Of a DNA stretch of 64,000 bases, positions 12,763-26,570 are shown piece after piece. The first letter of the stretch is position 1; each line of letters opens with the position of its first letter. The notes under the pieces were generated by a model. The model had not been told where the DNA came from. It made no database searches and worked only from the letters and a program-made list of their open reading frames with translations. This DNA is from Cardinalis cardinalis. Its lineage: Eukaryota > Chordata > Aves > Passeriformes > Cardinalidae. The stretch is taken from NCBI GenBank assembly GCA_014549065.1, contig JACDOX010000017.1, positions 7,618,808 to 7,682,807 on the forward strand, in the 5' to 3' direction. A program made the position numbers and the translations under genes.

Positions 12763-15700
12763 TTTACAAAACACTATTTACCAAGACAAACAGTTCATAG
12801 GGATTACAGACACATTTTTATACATATATCAGGTTTCACAGGCATTTTCAGCTTAAAAAGATCTCAAGAAGTATGTATTGCTTTTTCTCACAGTATATCA
12901 CAAGGACCAGGAAGCATCGCACCTTGTGAGCTTCTGCAAATGCAAACGTNTGTATTGCAAACTCCACAAATGACAGCACGTGTCAAAAACAGGAGCAGAG
13001 TGTTCTGTGCTTTACCTCCACTATTCCATCACTTTTCCAGATGTACACAATATGAGGCATAAAGAGAAAACTGCTGACAGGTGGCATTAGAACAACATGG
13101 TCTCATCATTGAGGCTTCATACATCCCCNCCAGTTTGACATTCAGTTGCCAATAAAACAATACCATGATATTGCCACATGCAATACCATCATGTTTTCCT
13201 GAAGTGACACTTGAGCCCACTAGCAAGTTTCTATTCTTCCAAGGAAAACATTCAATTCTTACACAGGACTTTAAGTCCATGTACAGTAGCTCCATTTTGA
13301 ACAAGAGCATAACTCTCATCTCCAAAGTTCCCTCATAGAGTTACTAGCAGTGCCAGTAGGAAAATCCCCAAGACTTGNCTATTTTGTTGAAGCACTTAGA
13401 TATTTTAGCCATTTCTTCTTAAAATGCAGAATTATATAACTGACAGATAAACAATGTTTTTACAAAAGAACCGAAAGTGAACCCAGAGTAAAACATGTTA
13501 GCTCTGCTACAGTATTTCTGCTTGCTGTCCACAAGTTCAGGTGACATCAATGGCCGTGGAATCTACTTCTACCNTGACAAACTCAAGTGGAAGAAGTGGG
13601 ATGCTTGTTCATATCTATCTATGGCTACTTTTAATTGGATATAGACATATATGAAAGGCACAAGGCCTTGTTTCAGTGATAATGGAGACAATAGCCAATT
13701 GTGGCACTTATTACCACTGGCTGCATTAACTTCCCTTGTTCAGCACAGTCATCCCCTAAGAGCATGGAGCANTTCCTCAAAACCCACAGACATGCTGCAG
13801 GCCTTGATTAAAAAAACTTNGTNTTTNACTACTTTGAGTTTTTACTCACATCAATGTCACAGATAAACTGAAGTATTATTAAGTGCTTATAGAACTAGGT
13901 TTCACATCAGTGTGTCCAGTTTTATGTATGTTTATATTTATTACCTAAATGGGTGTGCATGCAGCCTGTCATTCAGACATANAAATTTACTGCTAATGTT
14001 CAGTATGTATTCATAAAACACTTTTTCCACCCACTGCTCAGAAGTAGTCACCTCACAGCTGGCTGCAGTTGTTATTTTANAGCAGACATACAATACCATG
14101 ACTTAAACTATTTGGGTCAGAGAACAGAAGAAACAACAAGACACAGTTGCTGGAGAAATACTACAGGCTGAGTACAAGAGGCTGAGCAATCATGGACAGC
14201 TTTGCTGTGAATTCACATCTATTTTGGCTTGTTTTTCTGTTCAGAGGTCTGCTAATAACAAGAATAGCTTAGGCCTGCACCAATAAGGTTGATCATGACA
14301 GCTCTCCTGCAGTGCATCAACTATGATTGCCTGAAGAGTATTTACTTTTGGCTCTCAAGTACATTGCATGAAAAGGACAATGCTTTCCCTGCCATGTCAT
14401 TAGGTTTCAGTTGATCACTGAAAGATGTGTACAAATAGGTCTGATCTGGGTGTAAAGCATAAAACCAGTTCCAATTTCACATATTTTGTAAGATTAAAAC
14501 AAGAACAAACACATGGACAAACACAAAACTAGATAAGCAGTAAATAAATCTGCCTAAGTAGACAAGTTCCCAACACACCCCGAGGTGATGGCACTACCTC
14601 ACAGCCTGAAAGTTGGAATTTTCAAAAGGCAGATTCACTCACCCCTCATCCCNGGGCTTGTAATTTGACTCAGTCACAGCAGCAGCTTGCCCTCCACAGC
14701 CCCATGTCAGGGCCTAACCTGATGCATGGCTGAACTCTCCAAGCCAAAGGGAGCAGAGGGCATTCCTAGGGAGCTGAGCAGGTGGTGANTGAGGGGCAGA
14801 GCACGCCAAGCTAACAGCCCTTCTGAGGCTATGACNCACAACACCTGGCTCCTGCTTCCTCAGCTGAGGCCAGTCCTGACAATGGCATTTAGAACAACTA
14901 CAGAAGAGAGAAACAAAAATCCAAGATGACCAAAGGCCTTGTACTTGAGTGATACTGAAGGGACTCAGAGATATGCCTTGAAAAACTGACATATTCACTC
15001 AGAAGACATATTGCTGGATTCAGTTATTTCCCAAAGNGAAGGTCAGAGAAAAATTATAGGAAAGACTAATGACAGTGTGAAGGAGGGAGGAAACTTCAGG
15101 ATGTCAAATAGAAGGTAATGGAGCAGGAAGGCCAACTGACAGTGGCATCAAAGACTGGGAGACAAAAGGCTTTAGTCAAGTCCAGAAAAACTGAAGAACA
15201 ATACCTGAATGCCTTTCAGTATCTGAAATTCTTCTGCTCCCTTTTGATGCCTGGCAAAATGTGTATATAGGAAGCATGCATGAAATTTGATGAAGAAGGT
15301 GGCATTGCTAGCACAGGGGTGAAAAGGAAAAAAATTCAAGAAATCAAAGTTTAATTGTTAGAACTGGAAGATGACACTGTTCTGCTCAAGACAGCATTTC
15401 CACATCCCTCCCATATCAAAACCAAATATTTAAGCTGTGTTTAATACACACTGCAATAGGATGTCATGTTCAGGTTTCATGCAATAGTGAACCATGACCT
15501 TCATAGTAGGTTCTTCTCATTCACCATTGTGCCAGAGCTGCCAAGTCTTATTAACTTCATGAAGCTAACAAGATAATAAAAATTGTCTCTGACAAGCCAA
15601 GTACTTCCAGGGTGAGAGGAGTCTGGTACCCCATCTAAGACTTGTGTTTGCTAACAATACTGGACAAGTCAAAGGTTAATCACCAGACAAGATATTTCGC

Positions 15701-18700
15701 CCTTAACGGGTGGAGTTGCACAGTTTTAATACCAAATTATTTCTTCCGAACACATNCACAGAAGAGAAGATCCCTTTAAGCAATGCACATGTAAAACTGA
15801 AAGTGAACATCCACAGCTCTGTCCTACAGGCTAGCACATGACCTTAAATAACAGACAGGCTAAAGAANTCTGCACTGGTTTCCCATTTACTCAAAGGAAG
15901 ATTTGAAGCTCCTATCAAGTCCTCAGGCATATTTTNTGCCTCATAGAGAACTTGCTAGATACAAGAAGTAGCTTGATACACCAGAGTTCAGGTGAATCCA
16001 ATNCTACTCCTATTTCTCCTTATAAAGCCAGTAGCAAAATTCCTACTGTCTTCAGCAAGCAGAAATGGCATCACTTCTTCTGAACTGACATGCAATGGAG
16101 CTGATCGTGGTCTTGCATTTTCCTGAAAGAAGCATCAATAAATCTCTACATAATCTAGTGCATCCTGCACTTGACTTCAGAGTTTGAGTTCCATGTTCCC
16201 AATGCAGTTTGGATATCACAACCAGAAGTGTCTGGACATTGGTATAAACACTCCTGGATAAGTGGGAAAAATTAGAATTTCACTGTAAAGTGGGTTCATT
16301 CTTTGTTTACAAGTGCCTTCTTGTTAGGGGAACAGGTGCAACAGCAGCCAGGACACTATCAGTGGGCATCACTGAAGACTGTGGCAGCAAGAAATTAAGG
16401 CAGATAAACAGACATGAGCAAAAATTCAGAAAATAAGGTAGTCCTGCAACCACCACATGAGCTCCTACAGCTCTCTGTATCAATTGTCATTCAACTCCCC
16501 ATAGTATTCTAAAACCTAGATGATCAGATAATAAGAGGTTGAGTGGTATGCATAACATCAGGCTGATTAAATTTGTTTACTGATAATTCTTTCAGGTTCC
16601 TATGAATATCATGTAATTTTCAAGGTTTATTTCAAACAAATTTTATGTAATGCATTATTGACAACATCTTCATGGACCATTTCTACAATGTCATTCAGGA
16701 TAATTATTTCACAACAGATTTTCAGAGTCTCTGATTCCTGTTGGGATTCACTTTTGCATAAATTACAGAGCAGCATATTTAATCAGTGTCTCTATTAGAG
16801 CCCTATGGCTTATTTTTAGGAATAAAAAATGANAGAATAGAAAGGTTTCAAGAGAGGCAGGGGAAAGGAAAGGAATATTTGTAAGCATGAATATTTTCTG
16901 AAGTAGCAAAGTTAAAGGCTGTCCTGCAGCATCTCTGCCTTCTTAAAAATAAACACTGGCATTAATCTTTTGACTCCATTAAACATTAATGTTACCAAAT
17001 CATGTAATGGGGAGTTTAAAAAAATTAACATTTACATCACAGTCTCCTTAGGGTTGTTCCAAATAGTGAATTAGCCCCTCCATAATAATGCTAAAACAAT
17101 ATTGAATCCANGAAGTATGACTATGAGAATTCTCTATATTTCTTAACATATACCCAGAGAGATAAATACTGGACAATCATTTGACATCTAAACATGCTGA
17201 ATCCTTATGATTACAACACATTTATATTTATTTTCTTATGTAACATGCTGTAAAGGTTGAGCATCAGAGCAGCATACCATACTACTGGGGTTTTTTTAAG
17301 CTAATAAAAAAGACAAATATGTCTCTGTAATTTCCCACTATATCAAAAATGAAAACTATATCAAAAATTAATTTATTTTTCTAGCAGATTGAAAGTTGTC
17401 CACTTCTGTCTGCTCACAACAGAGGGTTTAAAAAAGTTAAAAACCTAAACCTTTCTGACTGGTATCAATCTGGGTTTCCCTGAATAAGGACAAAANAAAG
17501 TATTTACCATGATCTACATGTGAGCATACGTTTATTTTGTCTGAGCAAGGTCATGTTTCAGGCCACCAGAATATGGAGAACACAGCCAGGGGAAAGAGCA
17601 ATGCCACCATTGCCTGGTGTGAACCAGTAGCGTAATTCTCACATTTTAAGTCTCTGTCACAGAGGCAAAGTGTGTTCCTGCTGCAGGGGAAGGGGCCCAA
17701 GTGCAGCATNAACCCAAAAATAAACAAACAGCTTGAAGAGCAGATGGGGTAGTGATTCTCTCCACAGAGGATTTAGCTAATAAATCACGGCTAGCACTGG
17801 GACACGCAACAGGCAGCACAGGAAAGGACACATCTCACTTCTCAAAGCTCAAATTGCACCCAAGAGTCACCAGAAATGCAATGCACAGTAAACTCCAGTT
17901 TTGGTGCGTAGAGCTTCAACTTGCAGTGTTTAAAGAGTCACTGAAGGCTGGATGCCAGAGTACCTCTGGGACCTTTGCTCAGCACAGTGCCATTTGCAAG
18001 GACTCAGAGTGGTACAGTTCTCCTGGGTTCCATGTGAGACTGACTCCTTGAAGGCCCCATGGAGCAACCAATGAACAAGACAGTTTCACACCTTACCAAA
18101 TGCATTTCTATTTGTNAAGGATNTGTCAAGAGCTTGAGCCTGAGCTGTGTGAAGCTCTGCATCTGTCATGCCTTCCCCAACCACTATCATTCATGCATAT
18201 TCATAATACCTGATCAAGCGCAATGACATTAAATTATACACATAAATAGTTACTCAAATATAGAAGCTACTTGCTGATAATGCTTCAATCCCACTAAAAA
18301 CCACCAGCTTAAACTGCTCCTAAGACTTCACTGTGTTGTGGTCTCCCCAGAACCCCACACACATTTTTCTTACTCAAGACATGATTTCTCCAGAGCCATC
18401 TGGGTCACAGAGCTAAGAGTTGCTGAAGCATGCAACCTANAGCACAGGTGTGCCAGCATCCCACTGACTAATTAGAGCTCCTAGTTGGTGGCAATCAGGG
18501 TCATCAGGGTTTGGCCTTTACAAGGAGCCTGGAAAGGCCTACACCCATGCCTTGCTTTCCATGGAAAAAGGCTTTCACTATTTTGGCATTGGGCCTCTTC
18601 AGCATATTATTTAAAACGTCAAAAGTGAGTTCTCTCTTACCCTTACATATGGCTGTACCAAAATAAATCAATCTGTAAACTGTTACAATTGCAAGACATT

Positions 18701-19699
18701 TGAGCCCGAGGCTACTAGCAGCCTGAAGCTCAAATGTAGTGAATTCTGCACTTAAACAGGTGCCAGACCTTTATTGCATCACNTTCTGATATAAGCTGAC
18801 AGTAGCTAAATACACAAATCCCTACAGAAGACAAAGTGGCCTACCATTCTACAGTGGTCATGTTTGTATTTTCACTTTACATGCAGGGCAGGAATTGAAC
18901 TAAAAAGCCAGCATCTAACTCAAGTTAGCAATGGTTTTGAAAGGCCTTATATGGCCTTGTGGTAGAAGTCATCATGCACTCATTGGTACAAAAAAGTTGG
19001 GTTTTGTTAAAGCAAAACTTTTGAAGTAATCCCACTGCAATATATTCATTTCATCCCTGCACGCACGTTTAAAGAAGCAAATCCAAGTAATTTGTTCACA
19101 TTAAATATGCAATTCAATTATCATTCATCAAGAACAAAAGCTTTAGGAGTTCATTGTTTCTTTTTCCCAAAGCAGCTTTAGGTTGGGGCTTTTTTTGGTA
19201 GGTCTTCTTTGGGTTTTGACTTGGAGATTTTTTTTTGCTGTTGGATTTTCTTCTTCCCAGAAGTCACCTAGACAATTATAAAAAGTATAAAGGTGGCTAG
19301 ATCTCTATGATACNAGAAATTAGGACCTGGGAAATACCACCAATAGCAGCAGCTCATGACCCAGCCTGTAAAATAAGGCCTTTAAACTCTGNGGTGGCTA
19401 TAAACAGAAGCAGCTCCAGCGTGAAAAACAAATGCTAAAAGGAATTCTAGCCTTCCCTCCTCTTCACTACAAGTGTGGTACCAGAGCATATTGTTGTATG
19501 AACTCTGTTTGCAAAAGATGAAGACCACTGTGGTTGAATACCTTGAAAATATTACAGGAATCTCATTTAAAAGCCTTTAAAAAGACATCTTTATTAAGAT
19601 AATTCTACAGATACTGCCTGGAAAGCTCCAGTAAAATACATTTTCCCATGTGCATACACTTAAATTTCCTTGATAAATGTTAAATGCCAGAAGACATTT
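12763..19699. other. Intergenic, no gene seen
   Basis: A long gene-free stretch. Open frames such as those at about 13,029-13,325 (minus) and 17,752-18,051 (plus) are near chance length and lack family features. A T/G-rich low-complexity run lies at about 19,155-19,250. Confidence 0.5.
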
Positions 19700-20420
19700 G
19701 TTATCACAGTACAGAGTACTCTATGATCTTCACCTGTATCCTACAGCAGATGGCAGAGGAGCCAAACTGCAGGAACACAGAACCACACAGAGTCTGACAG
19801 TGCTCTGAGGGTTTCTCTCCTGCCTCACAGCAAACCTGTGAGCAGCAGCTGAGTGAGGCAGAGCCCAGGGACAGCAGAGGAGCCCCAAACAGCTGGTTAA
19901 TGCACCATCTTCTGCATCCCAGGAGAGCAAAGGACACAGCAGCAAAAGTACCATGATGATAATTGACTGCCAGAGCTTCAGGCNTTGGNNTGCTCTGCTC
20001 CCACTACTTAACACNAGCCTGCAGCTGAGAGGCAGGAGCCAGCTGGAATGGGGCCTGGGGCAAGGTGAGGGGCCCCACATCATCTACAGCNTCTCCATCA
20101 TCAACAGGAAAACATATATGAAATTTCCAAGTGAGGACCTTTGTTCTGCAACCCAGGCAGGGTCGTGGAAGGAAGCCTGGGATATCAGCTTCCACTGACC
20201 AATGGCTACAGGCAAACCCCACTGCCTCAGAGCCTCACACTATGGGCACCANCTGTGCCAACTTCCAGCACAGGGACACACACAAAGACCAACACCTGCA
20301 ACAAATGCCTCCTTACACAAATCAAAGCANAGGCTTGGTGCTGGGGCACAAACAGGAATTACAAGCTAAAAAAAGAGGAGGAAATACTGCCTGACAACCC
20401 AGCCCTCTGACATGGAAAAC
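19700..20420. other. GC-richer unique patch
   Basis: This block is clearly richer in G and C than its surroundings and carries several overlapping short open frames on both strands, which is what GC-rich noncoding DNA does. I see no recognised protein family and no convincing exon. It could be an exon of a long noncoding RNA, an old repeat, or a regulatory element. Confidence 0.35.
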
Positions 20421-21613
20421 ACCACATGGAGGTCTGCTAACNTCTAATGAAGCTCACCGGGAACGAAGGTCAAAACAAAATAAATGGGAAACAAACTTCA
20501 GTGGACAAAATGCAGTAATCAATCTTGAACACTTGCTTCCTAAAAGGTAAGGCTTGATTAATCAGGCTCTTCAAACAAGCAAGGCTGGCTGACCTGCATC
20601 TTTCATTTGTATTATTAACAAGGATTAAAGCTCATTATTCCATGTGTTCCCCATCCTGGCAACTAGAGCAATGTTTACCAAAAGTGATATCAGCCAGCTC
20701 ATCCTGCATCTTAATCCACAGCAAATACCTTTAAAGCCAGCCAAGATTTTNAAGGTCCCTCACCCTGCTACATCTGAGTGAAAATCTAAACAAAATAAAA
20801 AGGAAGTTATTCACCAATGAAGAATCCAACCNATCTCTCAGGCTCAATGTTAGAAGTGCAAGAATCTTCATTTCATAATTTACTTCATGCTAAAAGTCTT
20901 GGAAAGTCCTTCGTAAGAGAATATTTCAGTTCAGGTCATCAAGAAAAAAATATGATTCATTCAAATACAAAGTGACTGTAGTAAATAATTACAAGGGTAA
21001 ATTATAATTGTACTCACAATTGCATTTGCATGTTGGTGATTTTTTCCATTTTTATTTCCAGCAAGTGAGGATCCTTTTTTGATACTCGAGATAAAAATCT
21101 ATATAAGTGACTTAATTTGAGTAACAAAAAAAGAAAAACAACAACAATTACAAAGAAATTACCAAGAAATGTGAGAACAAGCAGCATTAGTGTTTATGAT
21201 GAGGATCTTTGGAGAGGACAACTCTTACCAGACTCTCTGCCATGAAAGTAATGCCATGGGACAGAACTACNCTAATCAAATCCCTTCCTCCTGAATGCTG
21301 CTATTTGAATGGAGGTAGACATCTNAAAGCAAAAAGAAAAAGAAATGCACTGTTCTCGCCACATTCATTAGAGGGTTTTTAAATGCATTTTATGAATCTC
21401 TACCAACTTCTATTATTCTCTGTAGGAATATAATAGTAATACCTCACAGCAGATAATTAGAAAGCAGTGCACACAAAAATATGATATGTGCAAGCTTCAG
21501 TAACTGGAGACAAAGAAGGTGGAGCAAAGAATTACTATTAACAATTTAGAAATAACATGGTATGAAACAAGGTAGCTTTCTCCCCCAAATTACTTGAAAA
21601 TATTCCACAATAT
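20421..21613. other. Intergenic, no gene seen
   Basis: AT-rich, with an A-rich run near 21,120-21,170. No features recognised. Confidence 0.55.
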
Positions 21614-22101
21614 TGTGCTTGTGTGGCAAGGCTTTGGTCACACAGGGACTCCAGAGTGGTTTTTGTGAGAAGCTGCCTANGTCTGACAGAGCCAAGGCCA
21701 AGAAGCTCCAAGAAGCACCTGGTAGCCCCTCTGAGTTAGCACATCTAAAAATGGGGAGAGGGGAAATGGACAGTGTAGCTGGAAAGAGGAGTGAGTATGT
21801 GAGAAAAACAATTCACTTCAGAGGCAGAGAAAACCAAGAGTAGTGCTGGGCCCAGGAAGATGTCATAGGTGAGGGAAGGCGTTTGAATATTTAGGTTTTA
21901 TTTCCTCATTAACCTACTCTGATTTGACTGGCAATAAATCAGTTTTCCCCAAGCTGGATCTGGATTTTCCACAACAGTAATCANTGAGTGATTATCTCAA
22001 CCCATGAACTTTTGTTATATTTTCTCTCCTGTCCAGCTGAGTAGGGGAGAGAGAGCAGCTTTGGAGGGCACTNGGCATTCAGNCAGGGTCAATCCACTAC
22101 A
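21614..22101 (+). mobile_element. Solo retroviral LTR, internally deleted
   Basis: It begins tgtgcttgtgtggcaaggct and ends agggtcaatccactaca, so it keeps the TG...CA termini. In between are ggtttttgtgagaagctgc, agaggagtgagtatgtgag, an ggttttatttcctcatt block, a gactggcaataaatcag block holding the AATAAA signal (about 21,930), and ttttgttatattttctctcc followed by tgtccagctgagtagggg. These blocks match an abundant bird ERV LTR family (ERVL-like). The middle is shorter than I expect for that family, so an internal deletion is likely. No retroviral genes flank it and I see no clear target-site duplication. Confidence 0.8.
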
Positions 22102-25100
22102 GCTTGAAAAAAAAAAACAGAAGCACAGAAGTTACCAATTCTACCATATATATATATGAAACCCAAGAGTAGTTTCCATTCCTAGCAGCAGATTCTGTGG
22201 TACACCTTTCCAAGGTGCTGCTTTTTCCTTCAAAAGCACTTCTGTTATATATGAACCTATTTTCATCATTCTTAAAACTTTCTAGAGTTGGACAGCATTA
22301 TCAAGGATCTTCCAGTGAGTGTACAGNATCATGATTTTCAGTCAAAGAAACCCCTTTAAATCCCATGCCATTATTCTGGACTCTGTTTCAGTGTGCATCC
22401 TGAAAAGATGTCAAACCAGTAAATTCTTGCCCACTTTCTTGATACATCATTAACAAGGATTTTTCATCTGACAGTGAGGGACTGGTAAGCCCAGACTGTG
22501 AGTTTTGTCTCCTTTGAGATTGAAGTTGTTGGAGTTCCCCAAGGATNTGACATTTGGGGCCTGGGAAGGAGAGTTTGGAAGGAGGCACATCTTAGGAAAC
22601 AGGGCAGGGTCATCAAGAGCTTGTGTCCCAACTAACACGGAGTTACTTGCAGAAAGCCATTTTACTTTTTTTTTTTACACCTGTATTTCTGCTCGACATG
22701 AACTGACACACACCAGAATTAGAACTATGGGATTGGACAAGGATAATTCAAATGTCATCCAGATAAAGTCAATTCAGCAGGTTTTGGTCTTTCAGCATCA
22801 TCTCTCTCAGAGGGAATATGGCAGGTAAGCCCAATAAAGTGAGACAACAGGGATGCTGGGTTTCCAAATCACAGACAGAAACAGCAATGAAAACAGGGCT
22901 GAACACCAGGCTCATCCTCATATGAGGGGAACCTCTACTGCAAGTCAATCCTGAAACCTCAGTGCTTCCAAAACACAAGTTCCTACAACACATTTATTTA
23001 TTTGCTTTCCCTGGCTGGATCTTTACNGAAGAAAAAAAAATTATCTTTCTGGACTCCCTTGTCACATTTTTTTCCCCCAGCTTATATTTTTTTTNAAACA
23101 CACAAGTTCCAGTGGGTTTACCACTGCAAGTTCACAGTTAATAACTCAGGAAGAAGGCAGAAGTTGATGAAAGGAAGCGCATCTTGAAGCAGAAAGGACA
23201 GGATCTAAATTAAAGCATTGGATCAGGCACCAGCTTTTCCTGTGGGCCTTCATAAGCCACAGTCTCTTTCTGCCCCTGCTCCCCATCAGCAAGATCATTA
23301 GCTGAATAAATGATAGTTAAAAACCCATTAACAAAAGTCAGATTTGCTAGGCTTGATCAATTAGGTTTTCCAAGTGTAAGAGGATCCTAATTCACAAGCC
23401 TTATGGAGGAACCTGCTTCTGCCAAATGTATTGTGCAATTTTTGATCACTAATGCCCTTTTCCAATCCCTTCTCCAGTGCTTCTTTAAAAGCAGAGATTT
23501 GGGGCAGGTAAACATAATAGAAAATCTTCGATGTGAATAACAGGAAGTACAACCTTTCTTTAAAGTTTAATTAATTTTATTNATTTTATTTTCTTTCTTT
23601 CCTGATCTCCAAGTCTGAGCAGGGAATGGAAAGCAAGATGGATGCTGCTAGATAAACACAAGTTGGTTCCTGTTCCCAGGGTTCATACCAAGGCTGCAGT
23701 GGTACTGCTGGCTGTAACCATTCAAGCTCAACAGCCCAGTGGGACCAATTACTGCATTTACAGTAAAACATGCAAGGAAATCTATCTCCCCATCTCCATA
23801 TAACCAGGTTTATTGAAGGATAACCTACTACATTACACAGATTAATACTTCACTGAGTAAATTAATCCTCAGAATTTCACTCACTATTTGTGGCTTATAA
23901 ATTTTAATTGGTTCTAAACTGCAACATGAATTTATGTGAGTGTATATTGATGAAGTAGAAGGAATCAGAAATTATTCTATTAACACACAGAGACAACAGG
24001 AAATGTTGGGGCAAATTCATAAACATTTATAAATGTTTACAAAGCAGGATTCAAACTTGGTTTAGAGGTGTATCATCATAGCTGACACAGAACTCCAGGA
24101 GAAAAGCAGAAGCAGAATTAGCTGAGAATGAAAGGCACTGAAAGTGAAAATTTCAGAAAGGGAAATGCTCCCACATTGCCAAAGCCAGATGCAANGCTGA
24201 AGGGTAAGCAGTGCTTGTACTATATTTGATTGTACCATTATTGATCCCAGTCAGTCAATACTACCAGTGCAGCAATCAGCACAGCTTTCCAACACATTGA
24301 CATGCTGGCACACCCTAAAAATGAGTGCTTCTACAAGAATGAAACAAACCACCAGANATTAAAGTACATCAGAAGTACATAACAATATAGACTGTCCACT
24401 TTAGGACATCATACAACTTCACAAAGCTTTTTCATCAGGATAAAACTTTCCCTCCTATCTATTTACAAAGGTTCAGTTCACTGGTTGAAGTTGCTGATGG
24501 TGTATCATGACAGAAATTAGTTCCCTGAAATATTACAAGACAACTTTAAACAGTGGTTTGTTGNTTTTTTTTAACCACTTACTATGACATGCTAATCCTG
24601 AAACACAGCACTGGTATTTGAACACCAATATCATATCCCTGCCCATAACAGCAGAGGCATCCACTACATATTATCCATTTTTGTGAAATTCAACAGCAGC
24701 TAACAGTTCAGTGAATCAGAGACCTGACTTCTAATTAATGTCAAGACTTCTCAGACTTGGTCATATGAAAGGCCAGGCATCTCTCTGGTCTCCTGCTCAA
24801 ATATAAACAGCTTCCCAAAAGCCAGGAAGCAGCACTTCTCCTCAAGGACTATCTCCCACCTTTACATTTCAGTTATGCACTTTTTCATTTAATGAACTTG
24901 ACACAAACAAGTAATTATGACACCATACTAATCAATTTGATATACCATTAATGTAAATAATATATGAAATAATAAAAGCCTGCTTTTTCTCTCATATCAA
25001 TTTGCACATCTACCCAAGGTTTCCACAAACATTTCTGAGAAGCTTCACAAATTGCTTTAGCTTCCAGTAGCTAGTTACTGGGGTAGCCCATTCAGCATCA

Positions 25101-25457
25101 TTGGCAGGGATGCTGCTGTAGAGCAGAAAAAAGCCCCAAGGCTAAAANAGCCCATTGTGCCCATTTCCTCTTACGGGTGGGTCACTGAGCTGCTTCAGCA
25201 AATATTTTAACAGGAAAATATGCAGTGCATCTCATGTTCAGAGCACCTTTCAGGTACACTTCCAAGCTCTGTGAGCAGATTCTTGTACTTATTTCAGGGC
25301 CTACCCATAGCTTTAGCCCCTATGACCACAATACCTCACTAACAGGAATATCCTATGCCTATCTTCAGAAGCCTTAATAGCACTTATTGTTTGAATAAAC
25401 CAGGACCAGAAGGCAACAGAAGTTTTCTTCAAGGCAAACTCCTTAAACCATAAGCAC
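22102..25457. other. Intergenic, no gene seen
   Basis: A short (AT)n run lies near 22,146-22,157, actually inside unique DNA just past the LTR. Otherwise AT-rich sequence with no recognisable exon or repeat. Confidence 0.55.
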
Positions 25458-25503
25458 TGATATGCTTATATAGCAAACCCTGATATGCTTATATAGCAAA
25501 CCC
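25458..25503. repeat. 23-bp perfect tandem duplication
   Basis: A 23-base unit starting tgatatgcttatatagcaaa is present twice without any mismatch (25,458-25,480 and 25,481-25,503). The absence of divergence suggests a recent slippage event. Confidence 0.95.
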
Positions 25504-26249
25504 TGAGATTTTCCTGGAATTCACAACACCCTTTGTAGCACTGAGGAGAAAAAAAAAACCCACAAAGGAAGGAACCAGTAATTTTACAGTCATATATGCA
25601 CTAAACTAGCAATTCTTACATCCCTTCAGTTTACACCCTACAGCTGTGCAGGGCATCACCAAGTAAAACAGCTTGAAAGCAGCAAAGCTACACAGCTTCC
25701 AGTTGTGAGATATGTTATAGCTTTTCTTACTAAAGAGATTTTACCAGCTCAAATTTTTGTTTTCCATATTGATTGAATCAAAGAAGACCTTTACATAAAG
25801 CCACCTTTAAGGTCAAAAACTAAGGAGTGAATAACTAGAAATAGTGACAAAAANCAGCCTTACTTATAAAGAGTTTTTCCAAATGTATTCACTTCACCCA
25901 TTTAACATCATAAAGTCCTTCTTACTTTACTACCTGCTGATTTGCTCACTTTTGACATCATAAAGGACAACTTCAAGTTTAGAGGCAAGACAAACTGCCC
26001 TTGTTAACTGAAAAGGAGAGACACTATTGCACTCATACATGTAACTTGTTGCTCTTTGTTCTAAGCATTTCCAACTTCTGAATAAAAGCAATTAAGCTCC
26101 TGCAGTCTTAAACAGAAATCCCAGAGTTTTCCTACCTTCATCTGCACTCAGGACTTCTTAGGGCTGCTCTCCTTGAACTTCAGGATAAGTGATTAATCCC
26201 CAGAGCATTCAGGAATATCTTAGTTAAGCAGTCACTCTTCCACCTTCAT
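25504..26249. other. Intergenic, no gene seen
   Basis: AT-rich, no recognisable feature. Confidence 0.55.
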
Positions 26250-26570
26250 ATTCAGAGCAAGTGAACCAGTGAATGTTCAGCCTCCCACTCCTGCTCCTCC
26301 TTGCTCTGGGCTGCAGGGTCTGAGCAGCCATGAGGGTAGGAAGGCCAGGCCCTCCCCAGGCAGCAAGAAAAGCTCCCTGGCTCACCTGGCCCTGATGAGC
26401 AGCAGCTGTGCTGCATCAGCACCCTGCCAACCCCGGGACACAGGGAATGGGCATCAGCTGGGCCTGGCACGGCACCAGCACCTGCAGCTGCCTGGAGTCA
26501 CCACCCTTCTCTGGGCTGACACTGGCCAGCCCGGGAGGCTCTTCAGCCTGCTGGGAGGAGGAGGCTTTTA
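26250..26570. other. GC-rich patch in AT-rich desert
   Basis: About 300 bases with sharply higher GC content and CCTGGC/CTGCTGG-type words. Both strands have open frames (101 aa plus, 72 aa minus) that mutually shadow each other. I recognise no family. It may be a degraded repeat, a regulatory element or a noncoding RNA exon. Confidence 0.35.
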
